NCBI GenBank assembly: GCA_946894095.1
Contig: OX335641.1
Location: 10,682,501-10,746,500 of the forward strand
Reading direction: 5' to 3'
DNA: 64,000 nucleotides
From: Incurvaria masculella
Lineage: Eukaryota > Arthropoda > Insecta > Lepidoptera > Incurvariidae
The number at the start of each line of letters is the position of its first letter. Within the stretch, counting starts at the first letter, position 1. Under the pieces are notes generated by a model. That model had not been told where the DNA came from. It saw only the letters and a program-made list of their open reading frames with translations, and did not search any database. Below are positions 32,771 through 44,027 of the stretch, piece by piece. The translations under genes and the position numbers were made by a program.

Positions 32771-33260
32771 TCCTCTTGAATTAAATAAATCAACGGGATT
32801 CGAACTAATACCTGCAGAGGTATTGAGCAAGTAGCCAAGGAAAAGGTATAAATTACATCACTTTTCATACCATTCACGTTAAGAAACTGTTAATTTCGAT
32901 ATCTATAAGTCATTCAAATAATGATGTTACCTACACCTGGAAAGGAGCGTTTTCTCGTCTCTTCTACTTAAAGATCATACACAAATTATTTTAAAACAGT
33001 TTGAAGTATAAACATGGTAATAGCAGAATTATCACCAGACCACCAATTCAGGTTTAGAGGCAAGAACCTTTGAGCAGTTGCACAGAGTTACACTCATAAA
33101 AAGGAAAGTCTTGTCTTCAAAATATTGAAAATACCTGGTCATTTGATACTGAAATAAATCCTTTCTTCATGATCAGAGATCATTCAATAGTGGTAGACTA
33201 CTTGATATATTGCGAAGTGATGACTCATGTATGAATTAAATCTGTGCAGTAATTTGACAC
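32771..33260. other. Intergenic, 3' flank of the hexosaminidase gene
   Basis: A tRNA-like remnant (CGGGATTCGAACTAATACC near 32795, reading as a B box on minus) is the only recognisable trace; otherwise AT-rich, nothing seen. Confidence 0.4.
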
Positions 33261-36200
33261 TTAGAGAGGGTAAACTTCATCTGTTGTCTCTCCAATCCTC
33301 GCAAGGTCGGCCGGAGGTTTCAGCGGTCGGCGCTCCCAGGTCTTAATCGATTTCAGTGATTCAGCATCAGCTATTAACCGCTCCAGTTTCCTGTAAAGTA
33401 TGAACGCCAATATTTCAAAAACAAATTGGAGTGAAAGCTAGCATGTCATCAATAAAAGAGACAGCTGTCCCACCCAACCCATTCGCGGACAAATTGATAT
33501 CTACACTGCTCACGAGTAAAAATCTATTGCATCCCCCGGTAACTATGACAATAGAGTTTTATTCCGAAGGATTTAATCGTGTTTAAATTATTGGACAATT
33601 TTTCATTGCTGCTTTCGACTATCTGTGTACCAATGCCCAGTGTGGGGGGGGGGCACACATGGTCCAAATTATGGGCGGCATTTGGGATCTCGCCTGATAG
33701 CAGCATCGGGTGGGTTTAATTAAAAGCCATAATAGATAAATAGCCATAAGACATAATTCACACCTTAGAAGCCGTAACCGGTGAATCTCAAGAGAGTGCA
33801 CTCAATGCAAATTTCTGTTGTGGATATTTTACGAGAAAGTATTGCTCAAATATATTTTTTGTGTTGAAGACCATAGGTTCGATACAGAGGGTTGGACCTT
33901 CTTTCTTGTTTCATGTCTTGAAACCTATGTTAAACTCTAGGTCTCTAGACCTTAACAAATGTTAAGTTTAAACTCACTTGGTTGGTGATTTTACGTTGAA
34001 TAAAAGATGTTTGAAGTGGCAATAAAAATGTTTACTGTGTTTTCAATCCAGTTCAATGCAGCCGTGTGCAAATTGAAATAGAAGGATGTTCCTGGTATGA
34101 CACCTAGTTAATTCGGAAATGTGGAATAAAAAAGACAATATCTAGTCTGATCTAGGTTGGAGCCATCATCATGAAATTTTAGGTTTCATCACGACTTCTA
34201 TTGGCTCCGAGAGCCAACTAGATGCGTGAACATACAGGATGAGTGGATACGGTTACTGTTTGAGCTACTCAGTGGCGGCGTGCCGTTCGGTGACGTGGCG
34301 CAATGCGGCGCGCGTATTTCGACAGTTGACCTGGGACGGCAAGCTAGACGCGACCACTCACAGGATAAGCGAATACGGCCTGTGTTCAAACCGTTGGCCG
34401 GCGGCGAGCCGCAAGCTATACTCTGACAGTCGGTCTGGCACCAGAACCTAGGGGCGTACACTCACAGGATGAGTGGATACGGCCTTTGTTCGAGCCACTC
34501 GTCGGCGGCGTGCGAGTCGGTGACGTCGCGCAGGGCGGCGCGCGCGTACTCCGCCACGTGCACCAGCCGCCGCAGCAGCCGTCCCGCGTCCGCGCCGAGC
34601 CCCGTGTCCCTCGCCGCCGACCAGGCGTGCCGCACGCTGTACTCTGACAGTCTACCTGGGACCGCGGAAACATTCATTCAAACCCTTTCAAACAAATATT
34701 CAGAACAAATGATCTCACGGCGAAGGAGAACAGGATACTCACTACTTCGGCAGGGTTAGGATGAACATACACAGTTCCATACCACTAGGGATGCACCCGG
34801 ATGTGGAGGAGAAAGGAGTCCCGGATTTTACAAGGAAATACTTCACAGCTTCATTACAACGGAGTTTTTACTGCCATCTGTATACTATAGAAATCAGTTA
34901 AGAGTCAAGTCTGCAATCGGAAGGATCATTCAGGATATGGATTGGTATAAAGTGCGGCAGAGAGCAGAACAATGGTTCTTTGCTAGCGTCCTAGCCAATG
35001 CAGGCTATATATCTAACAGGATAGTCATGTTGTCAGCCAGGATCATGGTATGGTAAACTGTTGAGTAATAACAAATATAAAATAAAAAACGAGAGCACAC
35101 TTACAAAATGTGCTGACTCAGCTATTATCGAAAAATGCAGAAAAAAAGTATTTTAAGGACCAACCAGTTTTTTTTGTGACCTGATCTATGTACTTGAGCA
35201 CCTCAGACTCAACAACGTTCAGTTTGGCAGTCGCTTTGAAAAACCTTGAACCTGAAACAAAGCATAATTGCTCTGTGTATAAAATACACGGGATTTTTTG
35301 GTACGGGCACAAATATCCAAATCTATGCTCTGAATATAGAATTCCCATACAACCATAGATGAATACACATAGACTTAGTCTCTCATTGAAGATTGCTCTC
35401 ACATGATCGGAGGCACAATTTGTTTTCACAAGTGACCCCTAGTATGGCCCTATTTAGAGATGTTTAAAGAAGAGCAGTCGCGTTTTGCCACTGTATTGTG
35501 ACACTATATCCAAAAGATAATACAACTGGTGACAGTTGATTTGTGACACTATATCCAAAAGTGAATACAACACTGATGACAGTTGATTTGTGACAATATA
35601 TTCAAAAGAGAATATAACTAATGACAGTTGATTTGTGAACTATTCCCAAATTAGAGTATAACTGATGACAGTGGATTTGTTACACTATGTGCAAAAGAGA
35701 ATACAACTAATGACAGTAGATTTGTGAACTATTCCCAAAATAGAGTATAACCAGGCATCCGTCACTTCTAAATACCTACTGAGATCTTCACCTACGGCGC
35801 TAGGGAACCCGAGGTTCCAAATTCAGTCAGGGAGTCACACGCTCGCACGTCTACTATGTCCATTCGATCAGTCGCTTCGGAAAGCGCACTTTCGCTGTTT
35901 TCTTCGTAATAATGTCTAATCATCATAGAATTAAATATGATAACTGTTGCGTGAACGTATGTCATAGTACACAGAAGAATTTTGATTCACCTTTCTTTAC
36001 GCTACCCAAATATTCTGAAAGGTATGTTTGTTTTTTTAGTTTAGGTTCATTGACGTTTTGCCTTTATGTAGGTAGGTATGTGGTATAGTGTTATGAGGGG
36101 CCTATTGAATTGACATGTATTTAACTGGTATCAGCATAGCACTTTTTTTATACATTAGGTAGTATTACAAGGAAAAACAAAATAAATTGGTTTCGTCTAG

Positions 36201-39200
36201 TGCAAGAATAATGGGCAATCATTCATGGCAGCTCGAGGTACTTATTGCCTATTTTCCTTTGCTGCATGTAGTTTGTTTTTTGCCGTAACAGGACCTTCCT
36301 TTCATGAGCACGGCCATATTGAACTGAATAGAAAACATGGACAAGGTTTCATTACCGTTTCGACCATCTTTTTATCAAATGTGATATTATCAATCCGGCC
36401 TTCATCAACAATGCCAAACAATACTAGACCAAAGTAAAACACCGAAATACACAGAAAACATCAAACTACACCCTTACAGCCAATCAACACTAAATAATAT
36501 CAAACAACACTGAAAAACAATTAACAACTCGTAACATCACCGGGCATATTTGTGACGCAAAATCTTAAAATAATACTAATTGTAGACACATTATAAAAAA
36601 TATTAATTTTAGAAAGTTTTGTTTATATTTTATTCGACTTTAAAACGATAGGCGGCGGCTGTGCGTAATAACCCTAACGCAAACCGCATTCCAGCGACAA
36701 TATCGTGTAGTGGGGCGGGTGAGCGACGACGCGTTTCATCTCGCCGCCGCGCCGGCAATGAGCGACGTAATAAATACTTTGGCATAACGACAATTACGAT
36801 CAATATTGAAAAATTACTGTCGGGGAGTGCAACTTCTGTGCGTAGCACTATTAGTTATTCTGTGGTATAACTGAGGACAGTTGATTTGTTACACTATATT
36901 CAAAAGATAATACAAATAATGACCGCGATGTTGCCGCGTACTTTCCCTTGCGAATACGAGTGAAGTTAGTCTCAAGCTCCGTCCTATTCTTATTTGAATC
37001 GCATTGTATAACTTATGACAGTTGATTTTTAACACTACATCCAAAAGAGGATGGTCAAGTGATTGAATGCATACTGAAGAGAGTTGATTTGAGTCACTCC
37101 ATCCAAAAAAGGACGAACAAGTGGTGCTATGGTACCAGGAAAGATGCAGTCGGCGAGCGCATGCCACAAGTGCGGGTCGGCGTCCAGGCGCAGCGGAGGC
37201 GGCGGACGACGCTCAGGGCAGCCGAGCGCCGCGGTGAGGTGGCTCGCAGTGGCGCCGGTGACGCCGCCCGCGCCCACCGCCGCCAGTGCCAGCGCCAGCG
37301 ACGGCAGACCCGCCGGGAGAAGTTCGCACAGCTCGGCGAAGTGTTCGTACCTGGGATTGGTTGCATATCAGACTATATCACAGCTGTCGATATATTGTCT
37401 TTCTTTATTCAGCACATCCTTTTATGTATGGGCACAAAAACAAACATGTCTACAAACATATCAGTACACTACAGCCGAGGCCACAGAGTAAAAATTTGTT
37501 TATCTCAAGAGCTGACAACTAATGCTTATAAGTAAATATACTTTTTCGTACTAAGCATGTATGTCGCTTTTTCCAAGGAATGTCATATGGATGTATGCAT
37601 GATCGACCATGAAGCAAGGACCCATTAATTAAAGAAAGAGACCTGTAAAAGAACTACTTTATGACCTGAACCAGCAAAACATATCATGTATTTCATCTCA
37701 CGCAACACTTTTTAAAATAGATTTTCATTTGTGAGAGAGACAGAGTTACAAAAGTTGCAAATTGTACTTGTAAATGGAACTTTTTGGACACATTCCCATA
37801 ATAATCTTTGCGATTTCACCTAATTTTTGTAATTGCTTAATGATATTATTGATAACAAATGATGATTGTTTAGTAACAAAATAATGTACTCTCCACTACA
37901 GTTAAAGTTTGTAACTTCCTATTTTTATGTGTGTTGAGCTGATATGACGGTAGGTGTGGTATTAGCCATCCATGTCCAGATACATAAAAAAATATAATTT
38001 ACACAGCCTAAAACTATGATTGACCTACAGCATCACCGAAGCTAATCCATGTATGTCACCTCTGCCAGCCGGTAAGCACCATGCCAGCCAGCCCGCGGGG
38101 GAAGTGCCGCTGGTGCTCCGCCATGACACGTAGCCACTGAAGGTTGTTCCCGAGGTGGCGCCGCACGTCCGGCGCGTTGAGTGTCTCGCCAAACGCACCC
38201 TTGTACGCGGACGCCGCCCATGCTGTGCGGAAGACCCTCGAGTACGTCTGCCACGTCGTCGGCGGGATGAACCTGCCACGTACACCGTTAAGATGCTGGA
38301 ATTGCATCTATTCAGAGGGTATATTTTTCGTGTCGGCGCATACAAAAAGGTTAAGCTATTTTTTTAATCCATTTCTAAAGATATTTGGTTTAAATTATGC
38401 CAACAACATTGTCAAACCAGTACGTAGTCGTCTATGTTTTTAAAAAATATTTTTTAAGGTTCCGTACCCAAAGGGTGCCCAACGGAACCCTATCACTAAG
38501 TATCCGCTGTCCATCCGTCCGCCCGTCTGTCACAGGACTGTATCTCAAGAAACGTAATAGGTAGGCAGCTGAAATTTTCACAGGGTATGTATTTATTTTG
38601 CCACTATAACAATAATTAGGTAAAAATAAAAAAGTGTTTTTTTATCTTGTACGATGGTACGGAACACTTCGTGTGCGAGTCTGACTTAAACTTGGCTGGT
38701 TTTTTATTTACTGAAACTGATACTTGGGCTATTTTAATATTTAAAAAACCCGCCACGTGTGAGTCAGACTCGCACACGAACGGTTCCATTCCATTTTACA
38801 GGATTAAACATGAAAAAAATTAATATAATATTTTACTACAGGTTGTGTAATTTTTCTCAAAATCAACAAGTTCGATTCCTGGCCGGTTGACTTAGCCTGC
38901 TTTTTTGGCATCCTGTATTATTGCACCAGCCAATAGTGTCGCTTATGAGGAAAACCTTCTGAGAAGTCATTTTCAGAAAAAAAACCCTTAATAATCGCTT
39001 ATTTTTTCACCAACCCAGGCAATAGCTATAGGCTTAGAATGTAAAGACATACAGAGTCAACTGAGGGATGAGACCAAAATCATTTCATAAAAAATGTACT
39101 GAAATTACTTTTTTACTCAAAAAAAAATCTAATTTGCTGTGTAGCTTCAAAATAATGATCTGAAGTAATGTTTTAAGTTTTACTTTGAAATATTGAGGAA

Positions 39201-42200
39201 AAGTTGAGAAATTTGATCAACAATGAATCAGTGGGCACCCCTTATTTACTATCAAAAAAGGGTTTTTTTCTGGGTTTTTTACTCCAGTTAACTAAACAAT
39301 CTACAAATGCATGCTTTCTTTAGGAAAAACTGGAGAAATCGTAAAGATTTCACGAAAAAACATTTTACATTTCACAAGCGCGACTATATATTGATATTGA
39401 TTTCAGAAGTGGTTTCAACGGGCAGAGGTGTTCTATCTTCCTCTAACTAGCGGTAGTGGTACTTGAGTTGACGTCTCACTCCCACGCTTAATTCGTCTTG
39501 TAAGCACAGCGCGCTATACTAGGTCTATGGCAATAGCAACGACAGTTGCTGCAAATAATGATGATAATTACCTGTCCACATCCTCGGTATACACCCAAAT
39601 GACGGGGTCGACATATTCCCCAATGTCGAACAGAGTGAGCAGGTCATCAGAAATGTGCCGCATCATATCATCCCAGATCAGAGGCCGCACATCCGGCCAC
39701 AGACATCTTATTATCTGAAACAAAACATGATTTTACTTTAATGGAACTGGACATGGATGCCAAGAGGCAAGACGAACAAATCGTGGGGGTGAGACCACAA
39801 CTCAAGTACCGTGAATTAGAGGGAGATGGAACACATCTGCCCGATGAGACCAATTCTGAAATCGTTATCAACACATTGGAGTCGCGATCATGAAATGTAA
39901 AATGGAAAAAAAAAATCGTAAACAGGAGGAAAAAAGCCAGACAAAAGCCCTTTTTTGATGGCAAATTAGGGGTGACCCACTGATTCATTGTCAATAATTT
40001 TTTTTTTACTTTTTCTTAATATTTCAATTAAAACTTATAACATAACTTCAGATAATTATTTTGAAGCTACCTAGCGATTTAGAATTTTTTGTCTGTATGT
40101 CTTTACATTCTACGGTTCAGCTAGATTCGGCTGCATCTCATCTGAAGCGCCGCTTCTCATTCCCTACAATTTCCATAGGAAATACCCCGTTTCATGCGTA
40201 CACACCTAGGCACATCTCTTTCATTTCTGAGTAGGTACAAATTTTCTATGGGACATTTACAGGACTAAACCTGAGCGCTCCGCTAGCGCCAAACGAGGAC
40301 CGCTCGTTATCGACTTACGAATTATCGTTTTGTTTAGACAGTACCTATTGTTTTGTGTTATGCGTATTGAATTACTTACTACCTTCTTCTTGTACATTGC
40401 CGCATTGCTGCTAACATATTTACATAAAATGGAATTGAAAAACTCCTTCACCACTCCAGTGCTCCTTAGTGGACACCGCCGCTGGTCCAGTTACATAAAA
40501 AAAAGCTGAGGTACCCGGCTCTGCTTGGGTCAATGTCGTTTCGGACTGATGTCGGGCTGAACCTAAGATGAGGATGATAGTTAAAGGTGATCAAAGAGGT
40601 ATTCAAGGAGGACATTTTTAAGCATGGAACCTCACGAACCTTGGCAACATTGACCACGTGGGTCAAGAAGATGATGTCCCGCGAGCGACCACCGTCATTT
40701 TCGCTGGCTCGCTGCGAGCAAAACTTGCACTCTCCCAGATGGTACACCTCGTCACAGCCTATGTGCAGGTGCCTCGTGCGGTGACCGTGCACCTCCATCA
40801 CCTGCAAGATTTGTATACAAAAAAAATAATCTGCGCGTACTCGCCCAAGTCAAATTGGCATTTTCCTGCTCGGAATAGTGATTATGAGGATGCCAAAGAT
40901 TAAACCAGTCAGTACATTGCTGAGCAAGTCAATGCAATGAATATACATGTTGAATTTTTAAGTGTGCCTTCATGGACAAATCCGAGATGATAAGAAATAG
41001 CGAAAAACATTCAAAGGAGTTATGGAACTAAACCGGGAATCGAACTCCTTGATTTTGAAAAAAGAAATGCATACTGTATTATTGCTCATATTCAATAGTT
41101 ATATACATTCTAATAATAACATTGTTTTATGTTTTAATGTTAATAGAAAATGTCTTTTTTTTTTGTTTCACACTCAATAAAATAAAAATGTACTATTTCA
41201 TTTTAAAGAAGATTTATTTACCCATTTTAGTTTCATTAGACCTGAAGTATCACCTGTGATTCCTATTATACAAAAATCAAGAAGATACGAGATTTTTTTA
41301 TAATGTGAGGCGCAGGAAAAACATTTTGGGAAAGAAACTGTTTTATTTTGTTTTTTTAACCAAGAAACAAAATATGTCAGTCTCTGTTGTTGACGGAACA
41401 GTGAAGTGCTAAGTGACCCGACACGTAGGTGCAAGACAAGTGTTGTCGACGGAACAGTGGAACAGTGAAGTGCTAAGTGACTGTATGTGTGCTTTACAAT
41501 ATGCTTTTGACTGTATGACTTGATTTGATTGATTGATTTGATCATAGGATGCATAGCACATTAAGTTAGCATGTAAAAAATTGGTGAAATAAAAAATGAA
41601 ACATGCATCTTTAATTTTTTGGGGTCTCTGGTCCGCTCGCTCAGCCGCCCCTCCACTCCGCCTCGCCATCTAGCGGACGTCCGCGGAGTGAAGGGGCAAC
41701 TGTTATATAAAGAGGCTAAAATGGCCGAGCCCGCAGACTCAAAGAAGAAGAGCCAGCGGACACTTTACCCTGAAGAATAGAAGAACTGCCCTGCCTGCAA
41801 TCAATCAAAAATTTTATTTAACTGTCCATCACAACATAACGAAGGTCGCCTGCCGGGCCATCGGAGGCTGCCGCGCCCCGACCCCGAGGCGACAGTCTCG
41901 ATCGATCGATTCGATGAGGTGGGTGCAGCACTTCTGAGCGTGGTTGGGTCCTGAGGCTTGCTGTGGTTCAGATTCCACGTGACTCTGAAGTTACCCTTTC
42001 TTACTTACTAGGTGGTAGGGCTAATCCCGCCCGGGTCGGGCTTTCAGGGGTTTGATTTCGACTTGGGCCATTTTGATTTGAAATTTATCTACCTAATATC
42101 AGGCAAAAATCAGGTAACCGTTAAGCAAAAAAATTTGGTAATCATTTTTTTTTTATGTTAAGTGCGGCACATGGCGTACGCCAGGACCTAAAGGTGCCCA

Positions 42201-43460
42201 ACGATGCCCATGGGTTTTCGAACATTCAGGAGGACTGTGAAAACCATGCCGGCAGGCCAGGTGCTTCTTCACACCACGTTTGAAGGAACCCAGGTCGTAA
42301 TTTGGGGAAAATACCTCGGAAGGGAGTTCGTTCCATTGTTCACTGACCCTATAGAGAAATGATCTAGAGGATCGGTGGGTTCTTATTTTTGGAATGTCGA
42401 CTGTGAATTTGTGCATTTTCTCCCTGTTCCGCATTGAGCGAAGGTATAAAAGGGAGGAGGAGCAGCGTTAAGCAGCTCCGACGAGCATTCTCCATAGAAG
42501 ACAGAGACTCTAAATCCCTTCGGAGTTGGAGGGTCTCCAAATTTAGGGATACCTCGGGGTCGTCGACGAAACGCACGGCCAGACACTGTATCGAGTCCAG
42601 GGAGCCAAGCAGGTGCTTAGCAGAGCCGTCTCACGGCCCCCACATTCTTACCAGATCCTATATCTTTCACATTCTATCACAACAATATCTGCATGCTTGA
42701 TTTTGTTACCAATTAAATGTCTTTAAATTTAAAAGAAATTAATAAAAATAAATATGTTCATTACCTGAGAGATCATGTTCTCTATAAATACAAGACTAGT
42801 GTTTTGGCTGGGACACAAAGCTTGAGGGCTGTCTGGGTTCTCGCGCAAGTGAACAAAGCTCGGCCGCTTTAATGCAAACTCCAGGTGTCCAAAAGTCTGC
42901 ACCAGTGGTATCACCTTCAGTCCCGTACTCTCAGCCATCGATACTATTTCCAAAACGTCTTCTCTGCTGTAGTGATTGTATGCGGTGATATCTGTCAAAC
43001 TACCGGAGTAGGGAAACATGTCTTCATACTCAATTAAAATACCTGTAGCACCAAGGTTTTTAATCAGTGGAAAAAATCGTTTGACGTAATCTTTTGTGGG
43101 CGGCGCTCCTTTAAGGTCGAGATGTACGATCCTTTCATTTGGAATGTATGGCTTAATATATGGGAACTTGTCTAAAGGGAGACCTATTTCGCGGTACAAG
43201 CGTTTTAGCTGTTCTTGGTCCTCATTACTGTTGGATGCATCATCAGAAAAGTACCGAGCCATAGACTGCCGGTTTGCTTCGGATTTGGGGTTAGATCTGT
43301 GGGTTAGGTTGGCTTTGAGGGCGTAGTAGGCAGCAGCCGCAAGAAGGACAGTTAGCGCGAGACCGATAAATATGCTTGGTCTCTTCCGTACTCCTGAGAA
43401 TCTGAAGAATTTCATGCACCGAAGGAATATTCTAATCTTTATTGCATTTTTGTTAGTCAT
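33261..43460 (-). CDS. HEXD: Hexosaminidase D-like GH20 glycosidase, complete 8-exon gene
   Basis: Exons, 5' to 3': 43460-42765, 40801-40640, 39714-39572, 38272-38060, 37350-37136, 35251-35165, 34655-34466, 33390-33261. They join to 1836 nt (611 codons plus TAA). The N terminus is basic, then a hydrophobic segment (about residues 30-48, SIFIGLALTVLLAAAAYYAL) predicts a type II membrane anchor; an internal Met at residue 16 is an alternative start. GH20 features: IVHLDLKGAPP, LIEYEDMFPY, LVQTFGHLEFALK and, in exon 2, RHLHIGCDEVYHLGE with the catalytic Asp-Glu pair (about 249-250). Exons 3-4 read PLIWDDMM and GMVLTGWQR. By family, it removes terminal N-acetyl-hexosamine, preferring galactosamine; localisation of the insect protein is inferred from the anchor only. 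The C-terminal 170 residues are less conserved. Longer than human HEXD (about 490). Tandem with the kinase gene; introns full of repeats. Confidence 0.93.
34007..34115 (+). mobile_element. SINE body fragment
   Basis: Contains GAAGTGGCAATAAAAATG, GTGTTTTCAATCCAGTTCAA and GTATGACACCTAGTTAATTC, matching the body of the common SINE family; head and tail are absent. In the last intron of the hexosaminidase gene. Confidence 0.7.
34233..34330 (-). pseudogene. Degenerate duplicate of hexosaminidase exon 7 (3' part)
   Basis: Shares ACAGGATGAGTGGATACGG with the 3' end of exon 7 and stays similar through GGTGACGT(G/C)GCGCA and GGCGGCGCGCG. Read in the exon 7 frame on minus it has two stop codons, so it cannot serve as an exon. 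Confidence 0.75.
34362..34434 (-). CDS. Possible alternative short exon 7b of the hexosaminidase gene
   Basis: A second partial copy of exon 7. It keeps the beginning (RLSEYSLRLA) and the end (PYSLIL) but lacks the middle. On minus it has an acceptor (CTGGTGCCAG, ending 34435) and the same donor as exon 7 (CCT|GTGAGT). It is 73 nt against 190 nt; both lengths leave the same phase on each side, and it has no stop in that frame. It could therefore replace exon 7, giving a protein 39 residues shorter. Whether it is used cannot be told from sequence. Confidence 0.45.
35490..35757 (+). repeat. About 50-bp minisatellite, left block
   Basis: Five to six units built on TGATGACAGTTGATTTGTGA, CACTATATCCAAAAG and GAATACAACT. 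The array resumes at 36866 after a 1.1-kb insertion. In hexosaminidase intron 5. Confidence 0.85.
35758..36865 (+). mobile_element. Insertion in the minisatellite, with a THAP-like exon (possible P-type element)
   Basis: The flanks share GTATAAC (35749-35756 and about 36862-36868), a candidate 7-8 bp target duplication. At 35912 an ATG opens a frame with KYDNCCVNVCHSTQKNFDSP followed by FFTLPKYSER, ending at a donor (AAAG|GTATGT, 36021). The CxxxC spacing followed by FFTLPK resembles the N terminus of THAP zinc fingers, found in P-element transposases. The rest of the transposase is missing. The right part is CpG-rich. A SINE fragment lies inside (36225-36425). Confidence 0.5.
36225..36425 (-). 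mobile_element. SINE body fragment inside the insertion
   Basis: Read on plus as GTAACAGGACCTTCCTTTC, CACGGCCATATTGAACTGAA, GAAAACATGGACAAGG and TTTCGACCATCTTTTTATC: reverse complement of the common SINE body. Confidence 0.65.
36866..37125 (+). repeat. About 50-bp minisatellite, right block
   Basis: Resumes with AACTGAGGACAGTTGATTTG, CACTATATTCAAAAGA; further, more diverged units at 37010-37120 (TTATGACAGTTGATTTTTAA, ACTACATCCAAAAGAGGA). The last unit reaches to within about 15 bp of hexosaminidase exon 5. Confidence 0.75.
37535..37690 (-). mobile_element. Dispersed repeat S (tRNA-like head on minus), copy 1
   Basis: Contains AAATATACTTTTTCGTACTA, CCAAGGAATGTCATATGGAT, GATCGACCATGAAGCAAGGA and CTGAACCAGCAAAACATATC. 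Other copies: 54080-54260, about 54355-54435 and 54605-54810. In the 54-kb copy the CGAACCAGC part is a B-box-like element on minus, so this is probably another tRNA-derived SINE. Confidence 0.65.
37925..37996 (+). mobile_element. SINE tail fragment
   Basis: GATATGACGGTAGGTGTGG, TATTAGCCATCCATGTCCAG then ATACATAAAAAAAT: the 3' tail of the common SINE. It ends 64 bp before hexosaminidase exon 4. Confidence 0.75.
38454..38790 (+). mobile_element. Lepidopteran dispersed repeat (GGTTCCGTACCCAAAGGGT family), copy 2
   Basis: Same blocks as at 30244: GGTTCCGTACCCAAAGGGTG, a short TCCGTCCGCCCGTC array, CTGTATCTCAAGAAACGTAA and GTACGGAACACTTCGTGTGC. A short inverted piece (GAGTCAGACTCGCACACGAA) follows at 38761. 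Confidence 0.8.
39037..39500 (+). repeat. Left arm of a long inverted repeat flanking hexosaminidase exon 3
   Basis: Shares, in inverted order with the right arm: GAATGTAAAGACATACAG, GTAGCTTCAAAATAAT, CAATGAATCAGTGGG, ATCAAAAAAGGG, ATTTTACATTTCA, CTTCCTCTAA and GTACTTGAGTTG. It carries extra stretches absent from the right arm. Ends 71 bp from exon 3. Confidence 0.88.
39768..40110 (-). repeat. Right arm of the long inverted repeat flanking hexosaminidase exon 3
   Basis: Inverted copy of 39037-39500. It begins CAAGACGAACAAATCGTGGG and ends GTCTGTATGTCTTTACATTC. It starts 53 bp from exon 3, so the exon (143 nt) sits alone in the loop of the structure. Confidence 0.88.
40120..40639. other. Hexosaminidase intron 2, remainder
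   Basis: Non-repetitive intron sequence as far as can be seen; an isolated AT-poor patch at 40260-40310 has no recognisable identity. Confidence 0.4.
41384..41482 (+). repeat. Tandem duplication, about 60 bp
   Basis: GACGGAACAGTGAAGTGCTA followed by AGTGAC occurs at about 41391 and again, with an inner GGAACAGT doubling, at about 41450. In hexosaminidase intron 1. Confidence 0.75.
41600..41830 (+). other. CpG-rich patch with TATA-like box, unassigned
   Basis: GC-rich stretch (41630-41700) followed by TTATATAAAGAGGCT at 41702. It could be part of a solo LTR or an internal promoter, but no matching LTR partner or target duplication was found. Confidence 0.25.
41930..42060 (+). mobile_element. 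SINE middle fragment
   Basis: GTGGTTCAGATTCCACGTGA, then TTACTTACTAGGTGGTAGGG and AATCCCGCCCGGGTCGGG: end of the 5S-type head and start of the body of the common SINE. In hexosaminidase intron 1. Confidence 0.75.
42150..42665 (-). pseudogene. Non-LTR retrotransposon RT C-terminal remnant
   Basis: Minus-strand pieces in three frames: LDSIQCLAVRFVDDPEVSL with LQLRRDLESLSSM, then VFYGECSSELLN, then KIRTHRSSRSFLYRVSEQWN with ELPSEVFSPNYDLGSFKRG. This is the standard end of a common lepidopteran non-LTR RT family. Two or more frameshifts. It stops about 100 bp from hexosaminidase exon 1. Confidence 0.85.
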
Positions 43461-44027
43461 TTTGTTCCGATTAACTTTTGTCCGTTACCTTAACGCAGTC
43501 TTTACATGTTTAATATACAAACGTTTTAGGACGCTGAGGGAGTTAGTAATTTTCTGCGATTATTTCTTCCTTCGCGTGGGATAATGCGATGCCATCGATA
43601 TAATCTAGATAATCATTCCTGGAATTCGGTCTTTCCGGAGATTCTGCCAGAGTTGATTTGGCTGATAGATATATTTTATTATTTTCAGTTTGTTACTAAT
43701 AAAAAGAAGTTTATTTATTTTCATGTTTTCTGTTATTTCATTGATTACATAGGTATTTTCAAGAAAATAATTCCCAAATTCCAATCGATAACGAAATAAC
43801 AAAGAATAGAGATAAAATTAGGATATTATCAAGATATTATATTATTATGTTCTGTGAAACAAACAAACAGTAGCAAACACAGACTAATAGTGTACCGAAC
43901 GTACGTTCCGAAATGCCTGTATTGCAGTGACACAACTTATCATTTGATGTTTGATAACGTCAGGCGAAAACGTTCCACTTTCATCTGTGATTTTAATTCG
44001 CTTCGTGAGTGCATAATCTGGGAATCT
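43461..44027. promoter_or_regulatory. Upstream region of the hexosaminidase gene
   Basis: Holds the 5' UTR and promoter of the minus-strand gene by position. No TATA box or other defined element can be claimed. Confidence 0.4.
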
